Origin: DASQPR01 sp963797605
GTDB taxonomy: Bacteria > Actinomycetota > Actinomycetes > Mycobacteriales > Micromonosporaceae
Direction of reading: 5' to 3'
NCBI GenBank assembly: GCA_963797605.1
Contig: CAWCPX010000009.1
Span: 310,001 to 374,000 of the forward strand
DNA length: 64,000 nt
Positions within the stretch are counted from its first letter, which is position 1, and the number at the start of each line of letters is the position of its first letter. Of this stretch, positions 56,870 to 64,000 are shown piece after piece. The translations under genes and the position numbers were made by a program. The notes beneath the pieces are model-generated. The model was not told where the DNA came from. It did not search any database and saw nothing but the letters and a program-made list of their open reading frames with translations.

Positions 56870-58507
56870 TCACGGATCATCGGGCTCGGCGATATAGGTA
56901 TGGCCGGTGGGCGTCGTCCAGGTACAGGTGCCGTCGGAGTTGCGGGTGAGCTTCCAGCCACCTTCGTGTTTGAGGCGATGATGGCGTCGGCAGAGAAGTT
57001 CAAGGTTGTCGTGCCGGGTGGGTCCGCCTCGACTGTGTTCGGTGCAGTGGTCGATGTCGCAACAGCGCGCGGGCGCGTTGCACGTCGGGAATCGGCAGGT
57101 GTGGTCGCGCGCGGTAATCCACCGACGCATGGCCACGGACGGAAACCGGTCACGCTCGGCCTGCCGCGGCGGCCGTGCGGCTGGAATCGCCGATCCGATT
57201 CCTGAGCCACTGTTGGCTGACCGTGCCTCAGGGCTGGCCTGCGCCGGCGTCGCAGGATGGTCCGAGGCAGGCATCGCACGATCGTCCGACGCATCCGACC
57301 GCACGAGCGATGCCGGTTCGGCGACCGTTGGCACGGTCGGCTCCTCAGCCGGTTCCGGGGTCGATGACGGGGTCGGGGTCGGTTCCGGTGGTCGCGCGCC
57401 GTCGGGTTCTGCGGCGGAAGGTGGTGCCGGTCTCGCTGAAGTAGTCCCGTGGAACAGCAGGTCGCCGGTGTCGGGGTGGCGGACGCTGTAGCGCCATTGA
57501 TCGGTCTGGTGGTCGGTCACGATCTGCCGGGCGATGTCGGCCAGCACCGGTCCGAATCCGGCCAGGTCACCCGGGTCGCTGCCAGCCTGGGCGATGGTGG
57601 CCCACGGGACAGTGAACTCGATGATGCCGGGCCGATCGGCGGGCGCCCCGCTGGGCGTGGTGCCGTCGAGCAGGTCGAGGAGGGTGTCGGCGCGCAGTTG
57701 CGGCAGCGTGCGGGTGTCGCCACCGGTGCGCAGGCTGCGAGCGATGGCGTCGACGCGCTCGAACGCGGCCTGCGCCCGGGCCGGTGGAAGGAACACTGCG
57801 GACAGCCCGCCGGTGCCGTCGGGATTGGCCCACACGTGCACCTCCCGGCCGGCCACCGATAAGTCGTAACGCCTGCGCGTGGCTGCCGGGTCGGCTGCCA
57901 GGACCCGCCGCCGCAACCGGCCGCGAATCTGCGACGTCGTCAGCTTGCCGGCCGTCGGCAGCACCAGCGCCGCGATCCGGCGAGCCACGTCGTCATCGGT
58001 GACCGGGCCGAGCACGTCGGCGAACACCCGCGCCCGCGGCAGGTCGATGACGCCGTCGGACAATGCGGCGTGGACGTCGGGAAGCCGCCTGACCAGCGCC
58101 CCAGCCAGGCCGAGCTGCCCCTCGGCGGCGCGCAGGGTCCAGCACAGGGCGGCCGAGATCTCATGAGCCTCGAAATCCGAAGCCAACTCCGGGTGGATCT
58201 CCGCCACCGAAGCATCCGAAACCAGGACCAGATCGGACAACAGCCCAGCCTGCAGATGCGCGATCAGCCGCGACCGGGCCACCATCACATCCACCACGTC
58301 AACGTCGACCCGCGCACCCTCACCACCGCACTCGCCGACGGAGGACTGAGCCGCAAACACGGCGTCAGTGTCAGCCAGAGCCGCGGCCAGCTCCGGCCCG
58401 ACCAGCAACGACCCCAGCGCGGGCTTCGCGGTCGGCGGAGCGGGCGGCAGCGAGATCAACTCCCACACGCTTCCGCCGCGCGTGTCGATCCACCGAGCCT
58501 CGAACAT
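56870..58507 (-). CDS. DUF222 domain HNH endonuclease (13E12-like)
   Basis: The protein has 545 residues from ATG 58507. The DUF222 helical part spans about residues 40-330 (RSRLIAHLQAGLLSDLVLVS, DVHAALSDGVIDLPRARVFA). A Pro/Thr/Ser-rich variable linker follows. The C-terminal HNH motif is intact: TARDHTCRFPTCNAPARCCD, DHCTEHSRGGPTRHDNLELL and CRRHHRLKHEGGWKL, with paired cysteines and the H-N-H residues. This family is multi-copy in mycobacteria and other actinomycetes (13E12 repeat family). Its targets are unknown. It is bordered on both sides by short-repeat tracts. Confidence 0.92.
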   Translation of the reverse strand: MFEARWIDTRGGSVWELISLPPAPPTAKPALGSLLVGPELAAALADTDAVFAAQSSVGECGGEGARVDVDVVDVMVARSRLIAHLQAGLLSDLVLVSDASVAEIHPELASDFEAHEISAALCWTLRAAEGQLGLAGALVRRLPDVHAALSDGVIDLPRARVFADVLGPVTDDDVARRIAALVLPTAGKLTTSQIRGRLRRRVLAADPAATRRRYDLSVAGREVHVWANPDGTGGLSAVFLPPARAQAAFERVDAIARSLRTGGDTRTLPQLRADTLLDLLDGTTPSGAPADRPGIIEFTVPWATIAQAGSDPGDLAGFGPVLADIARQIVTDHQTDQWRYSVRHPDTGDLLFHGTTSARPAPPSAAEPDGARPPEPTPTPSSTPEPAEEPTVPTVAEPASLVRSDASDDRAMPASDHPATPAQASPEARSANSGSGIGSAIPAARPPRQAERDRFPSVAMRRWITARDHTCRFPTCNAPARCCDIDHCTEHSRGGPTRHDNLELLCRRHHRLKHEGGWKLTRNSDGTCTWTTPTGHTYIAEPDDP

Positions 58508-58626
58508 GTGTCTTATTCTACGAGCCACCACCGACAAAAACCGGCCCGCCGACCCTCGCTCCACAAAGGATCTTCCCCCGAGCCGGAGCCCGCGGCCCGC
58601 GAGCCCGCAACCCGCGGAGTCGGCAA

Positions 58627-58721
58627 CCCCTGAGACCGCGACGTCACACCGAGCGAGGGAGACCGCGACATCACGCCCGGCACCGAAACCGCGACGTCAT
58701 CATCCGCCAAAGCCCGCGACC
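58627..58721. repeat. Degenerate direct repeats ACCGCGACGTCA
   Basis: ACCGCGACGTCAC, ACCGCGACATCAC, ACCGCGACGTCAT and CCCGCGACCTCAC follow one another with spacers of about 15-25 bp, just past the stop of the methyltransferase gene. Each core contains or nearly contains GACGTC. The role is unknown. Confidence 0.6.
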
Positions 58722-59513
58722 TCACACCCGACACAGGATCTCGCCGTGGGGCACCACGATCCACGCGTCGTCGTGGGCAGCCCACGCCAACCACGCCTCA
58801 CCGAGTCGCCGCAGATCGTCGGCCGTCGCCAAGCCGCCGGCAACCGCCTGCCGCGCGAAGTCACTCTCCTGTACGCGGTCGGCCCACGATCCGCCCCACC
58901 ACGCGCGTTCGTCCGGCGTCTCGTAACGCCACGCGCTCGTCGTCGCCGTGACATCGGTGAACCCGGCCGCGCGCGCCCACGATTCCAGGTACGCGCCGGC
59001 GTTGGGCTCGCCACCGTTGGCCCGCGCCACCCGTTGGTAGAGCGCGAGCCACTCGTCGAGTTCGGGGAGCCGTGGAAACCAGTCGAACGCGGAGTAGTCG
59101 CCATCGCGGGCCGCGACGACACCGCCCGGCCGGGTCACGCGCCGCATCTCGGCGAGTGCTTTGACCGGGTCGGCCACGTGCTGAAGGACCTGGTGGGCGT
59201 GGACGACGTCGAAGGAGGCATCGTCGAACCGCATCGCGTGCACGTCCGCGACGACGAAGTCCATATTGGACCGACCCGCCCGCGCCGCTTCCGCCCGGGC
59301 GAGGTCGAGCACGTCGGGCCTGGTCTCGGTGGCCGTCACGAGGCCGGGCGCCACCCGCGCGGCGAGGTCGACGGTGATCGTGCCGGGGCCAGCGCCGACA
59401 TCGAGGAGCGAGCGCCCGGGCGACAGGTAGGGCAGGAGGTACGCCGCCGAGTTTTCCGCCGTACGCCAGCGGTGCGACCGGAGAACCGACTCGTGGTGTC
59501 CGTGGGTGTACAT
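58722..59513 (-). CDS. SAM-dependent methyltransferase (UbiE/COQ5-like)
   Basis: The protein has 263 residues, starting MYTHGHHESVLRSHRWRTAE. SAM motifs are SLLDVGAGPGTITVDLAARV and FVVADVHAMRFDDASFDVVH, with HQVLQHVADPVKALAEMRRV and TRPGGVVAARDGDYSAFDWF after them. The HGHHESVLRSHRWRTAENSA start is typical of a widespread actinobacterial subfamily with unknown substrate. Confidence 0.9.
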   Translation of the reverse strand: MYTHGHHESVLRSHRWRTAENSAAYLLPYLSPGRSLLDVGAGPGTITVDLAARVAPGLVTATETRPDVLDLARAEAARAGRSNMDFVVADVHAMRFDDASFDVVHAHQVLQHVADPVKALAEMRRVTRPGGVVAARDGDYSAFDWFPRLPELDEWLALYQRVARANGGEPNAGAYLESWARAAGFTDVTATTSAWRYETPDERAWWGGSWADRVQESDFARQAVAGGLATADDLRRLGEAWLAWAAHDDAWIVVPHGEILCRV

Positions 59514-59575
59514 GCCACCACCGTAGAACTCCGTCTCGCGATACGGAACATGAATCCCACTGAACGAGAGCCCGG

Positions 59576-61591
<2,016 letters not shown>

Positions 61592-61649
61592 AATCGGTCT
61601 CCGGTGGGTCGCGCGCACCGGATCCGCAGGTGGGACGCGGTGACCGGCG

Positions 61650-62597
61650 CTATGGAGCGGTCGACCGTATCTGACGGACAGCCAGCGTCGCGGCGTGCTC
61701 GATGACGGTGATGCCGGCCGATTGGCTGCGCCGGTGATCCGACAGTGTCACGACGAGGAAGTCATGGCCGGGCTCGACGATGCGGCCGATGCTGTTGACG
61801 CTCCACTTGTTGGAGTCGGCGGGTTGCGGATACCACCCGTCTTTCACGTAGACGGCGGACGCGTGCACGGCGGCGGCCGGAACGCCCCACCGCTGATCGC
61901 TCTCCACCTTCGACATCAACCCCAGGATGTACGCCTGGCTCGCCGCCGTCAGCGGGCCGCCCGGTTCCGTCACCACGCGCAGCAACCGCAGTTGGTCGGG
62001 CGCGGTCGTCAGGGTGTCGCCCCACGGGTGCGCGGACGTCGTGCCGGGCGTCGTGTGCGTCAGACCGAACGCACGATCGCCCGCGGCGAGCGCCGGCGCC
62101 GCGCCGATCGTGGCCCAGAGTTCGTCGGCCGCGGTGTTGTCGCTGTTGGTGATCATCTTCGTCGCGGTCTTCTTCTGCGCGGCCGTCATCGTCTTGCGCG
62201 CGACCTGGTCCTGCCACAGCAGCGTCGCCAGGATGTCGATTTTCACGATGCTCGCCGTCTTGAACCGTTCCGTGCCGTTGACGACCATCTGGCGGCCGGT
62301 GACCCGGTCGAGGACGGCCACCGCGGCCCGCCCGCCGACGCTGTCGAGGTATGCGGTGACGGTCTGGGCCGCCGCCACGGTGGCCTTCACCGACGGCGAC
62401 ACGGACGGCTTGACCGGTGGGCGCGAGGCGGACGGACGCACGGTCGGGCTGGCCGTGACCGACGGGCTCGATCCTGGTGCCCCGACGAACTTCGCGGCGG
62501 TCGCCTCCCGATGGGTCAGTGCCACCGCCGCGACGACGATCACGACGATGATCAAGCCGAAAATCGGGAGTGCGGGGACCAGGCGCCGTCGGCTCAT
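61650..62597 (-). CDS. Beta-lactamase-related serine hydrolase, membrane-anchored
   Basis: The protein has 315 residues. An N-terminal signal-anchor (LPIFGLIIVVIVVAAVALTH) is followed by a Ser/Pro/Val linker. The class A-like domain has the SxxK motif in FKTASIVKIDILATLLWQDQ and the SDN motif in KMITNSDNTAADELWATIGA. A KDG (VYVKDGWYP) stands where KTG is found in true beta-lactamases. The usual Glu of the omega loop is not evident. This pattern suggests a D,D-peptidase-like or non-hydrolytic penicillin-recognising protein more than an active beta-lactamase. Confidence 0.88.
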   Translation of the reverse strand: MSRRRLVPALPIFGLIIVVIVVAAVALTHREATAAKFVGAPGSSPSVTASPTVRPSASRPPVKPSVSPSVKATVAAAQTVTAYLDSVGGRAAVAVLDRVTGRQMVVNGTERFKTASIVKIDILATLLWQDQVARKTMTAAQKKTATKMITNSDNTAADELWATIGAAPALAAGDRAFGLTHTTPGTTSAHPWGDTLTTAPDQLRLLRVVTEPGGPLTAASQAYILGLMSKVESDQRWGVPAAAVHASAVYVKDGWYPQPADSNKWSVNSIGRIVEPGHDFLVVTLSDHRRSQSAGITVIEHAATLAVRQIRSTAP

Positions 62598-62734
62598 GCT
62601 GCGACACAGTAACGGCACGCACGGCCGGAGCCGAGGGCCGACGGTGATATCACCCGAACGGCGTGCCGCCCAGCGCGGCCGCAGAGAGCACCGTCCCGTG
62701 CCACGAAAGCGCCGTGAGCTGACAGAATGGTCGC

Positions 62735-63304
62735 ATGGCGGAGATCGTTCTGGTCCGGCACGGGCAGACCACGTGGAGCGCGTCCGGGCGGCACACGTCC
62801 GTGACCGATCTCCCCCTCACCGAGACCGGTGAGAAACAGGCGCTCGCGCTGCGTCCCGCGTTGGCCGGCCGGGCGTTCGCGCTGGTCCTGACGAGTCCTC
62901 GGGCGCGGGCCATGCGCACGGCGGAGTTGGCCGGGCTGCACAACGCCGTTGTCGATCAGGACCTCGCCGAGTGGGCCTACGGCGATTACGAGGGCATCAC
63001 GTCGGAGGAGATCCACGAACGCGATCCCGACTGGAACCTCTGGCGCGACGGCTGCCCGGGCGGCGAGTCACCGGCACAGGTCGGAGCGCGTCTGGACCGA
63101 GTGCTCGCCCGCGCCGACGCCGCCCTGCGATCGGGTGACGTCGTGCTGGTCGCGCACGGGCACTCGTTGCGGGTGGCCGCGGCTCGATGGCTCGGCCTGC
63201 CCCCGGGCGACGGCTCGATGTTCGCGCTGGACACGGCGACCACGTCCACGCTCGGGTTCGAGCACGACACCAAGGTCCTGACCAGCTGGAACGTCCAGCC
63301 GTAA
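62735..63304 (+). CDS. Histidine phosphatase (phosphoglycerate mutase-like)
   Basis: The protein has 189 residues, starting MAEIVLVRHGQTTWSASGRH, with the catalytic RHG. Other phosphate ligands are TSPRARAMRTAE (Arg), DLAEWAYGDYEGITSEEI (Glu) and VLVAHGHSLRVAA (second His). This is a complete broad-specificity phosphatase of the PhoE/CobC-like group. The substrate is unknown. It is divergent from the beta-lactamase-like gene. Confidence 0.92.
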   Translation: MAEIVLVRHGQTTWSASGRHTSVTDLPLTETGEKQALALRPALAGRAFALVLTSPRARAMRTAELAGLHNAVVDQDLAEWAYGDYEGITSEEIHERDPDWNLWRDGCPGGESPAQVGARLDRVLARADAALRSGDVVLVAHGHSLRVAAARWLGLPPGDGSMFALDTATTSTLGFEHDTKVLTSWNVQP

Positions 63305-63317
63305 CCAGTTCGGCCCG

Positions 63318-63773
63318 TTAGTTCACGGGCGAAATCATGCCGCCGTTGACGTACACGGTCTGCGCGGTCACCCATCGCGTCTCGGGCGCCGCGAGGAACT
63401 TCATCACGGGTACGACGTCGACGGGATCGCCGAGGTCACCACTGATCGTCATGCTGCGCAGCCAGGCGAGCGTGTCGTCGGTTTCCGCGTCGAACAGGAA
63501 CTTCGTCTTCTGCGGCCCGGGCGCGATCGATCGTCGTCGCGACCAGTCGCTTGATCTCCGGCACCGTGGTCAGGTCGGCCTGCAGCGACGTCGCTTCGAT
63601 GCCGTGTTTTCCAGCTCCGCGACGGTGTCTTCGGCCTCTCCCGCGCGGCTCGGGCTGTTGTAGTGCACCATGACGTTCGCGCCGTCCTGCGCGAGCGACA
63701 GCGCGAAAAGCTTGCCGAGATTGGCCGTGCCGCCGGTGACGATGGCGACCTTGCCCGTCTGACTGCCGGTCAT
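63318..63773 (-). pseudogene. Short-chain dehydrogenase with internal deletion and frameshifts
   Basis: The N-terminus is intact (MTGSQTGKVAIVTGGTANLG, the TGxxxxxG cofactor loop). After a shift near 63,607 it continues GIEATSLQADLTTVPEIKRL and VATTIDR. It then jumps, near 63,530, to the C-terminal region KTKFLFDAETDDTLAWLRSM ... RWVTAQTVYVNGGMISPVN. The middle of the SDR fold, about 100 residues with the NAG motif and the Ser/Tyr/Lys catalytic residues, is missing. The protein cannot be an active SDR. Whether this is a natural deletion or an assembly error is open. Confidence 0.8.
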
Positions 63774-63864
63774 CTGCTTTCCCTTTCGTCGAAGCGGCTG
63801 AAAACAGAGGAAATTTCAGCGTAAGCCGGTTGGACGACCGTTTCGGCGAGTCCGCTCAAGGCTG

Positions 63865-64000
63865 TCAGGGCGTGACGATGTTGAACATCAACTCGAAGTC
63901 GTCCAGCAGCGTCAGGAGTTGGGTCAGCTTCGCCCGATCGCCGTCGATGACGACGGCACCGTCCGCGATGGCCTTGTCGAACGTCGTCCGCCCCAGCGAG
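63865..64000 (-). CDS. Alkyl sulfatase, C-terminal SCP2-like domain (partial)
   Basis: The last 44 codons of a minus-strand gene read TTFDKAIADGAVVIDGDRAK, LTQLLTLLDDFELMF and NIVTP. This matches the end of the sterol-carrier-like C-terminal domain of SdsA1/BDS1-type alkyl sulfatases, which usually finish in a WFNIVTP-like tail. The rest of the gene is outside the window. The SDR remnant lies downstream on the same strand. Confidence 0.7.
   Translation of the reverse strand, partial: SLGRTTFDKAIADGAVVIDGDRAKLTQLLTLLDDFELMFNIVTP

Noticed and set aside
61650..62597. Active class A beta-lactamase
   Set aside because: SxxK and SDN are present, but KTG is KDG and the omega-loop Glu is not evident, so only a related serine hydrolase is claimed.

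Overview
The window is 64 kb of very GC-rich chromosomal DNA. GTG starts are frequent and many genes are coupled by ATGA or GTGA overlaps. RbpA, Lnt/Ppm, a HelD-type helicase, ECF sigma factors and many actinobacterial paralogue families point to a high-GC Gram-positive actinomycete (Actinomycetota). A filamentous Frankiales, Cryptosporangiales or Micromonosporales-like bacterium is plausible, but no rRNA or other marker fixes the genus.

Layout. 1-9 kb: the edge of an MFS exporter with a divergent Lrp regulator, small enzymes, a Gln-rich protein, a hypothetical gene flanked by two copies of a palindromic repeat, a MOSC protein, an HxlR/MFS divergent pair and an acetyltransferase. 9-12.7 kb: one fused two-unit ABC exporter. 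12.7-13.7 kb: a gene-free stretch full of palindromes and a 123-bp inverted-repeat element. 13.7-21.3 kb: a small DNA-binding-like protein, a SigE-type sigma factor with its membrane partner, a YCII/ECF42 pair, a DUF6915 pair, a flavin reductase and HelD. 21.4-22.2 kb: an unusual array of short degenerate repeats. 22.2-28.6 kb: two coupled glycosyltransferases, a TetR/dehydrogenase divergent pair with two perfect operators, CorA and an RDD protein. 28.7-34.9 kb: the conserved SpoIIM/DUF58/MoxR/DUF4350/DUF4129 block. 35-42 kb: a zinc-ribbon coiled-coil protein, a second 123-bp element, an orphan DNA polymerase III beta clamp, a double GNAT, an acyl-CoA dehydrogenase and a secreted CAP protein. 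42-45.7 kb: rbpA behind a SigR-like promoter, then fxsA, ppm and lnt. 46.5-54.8 kb: a lysine-degradation cluster. 54.8-64 kb: a cell-wall-like secreted protein, an MBL hydrolase, a DUF222/HNH protein, a methyltransferase, a kinase-like membrane protein, a beta-lactamase-like protein, a phosphatase, a deleted SDR and the end of an alkyl sulfatase.

The clearest pathway is lysine degradation through beta-lysine. KamA moves the alpha-amino group, KamD/KamE move the epsilon-amino group, Kdd oxidises 3,5-diaminohexanoate and Kal removes ammonia from 3-aminobutyryl-CoA. A GlmL/MutL-like ATPase probably services the B12 mutase. An unexplained amidohydrolase sits inside the operon. The cleavage enzyme Kce is not in the window.

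Many conserved genes between about 9.5 and 54.2 kb are broken by single extra bases. Where I could reconstruct the expected codons, one inserted base explains each break. This looks like an uncorrected long-read insertion artefact, not mass pseudogenisation. Coordinates of those genes span all fragments.

The main unexplained items are two new-looking small repeat families (a roughly 50-bp palindrome in 3 copies; a 123-bp element in 2 copies plus a half site), the 0.8-kb repeat array upstream of helD, and the palindrome-rich gap at 12.7-13.7 kb.
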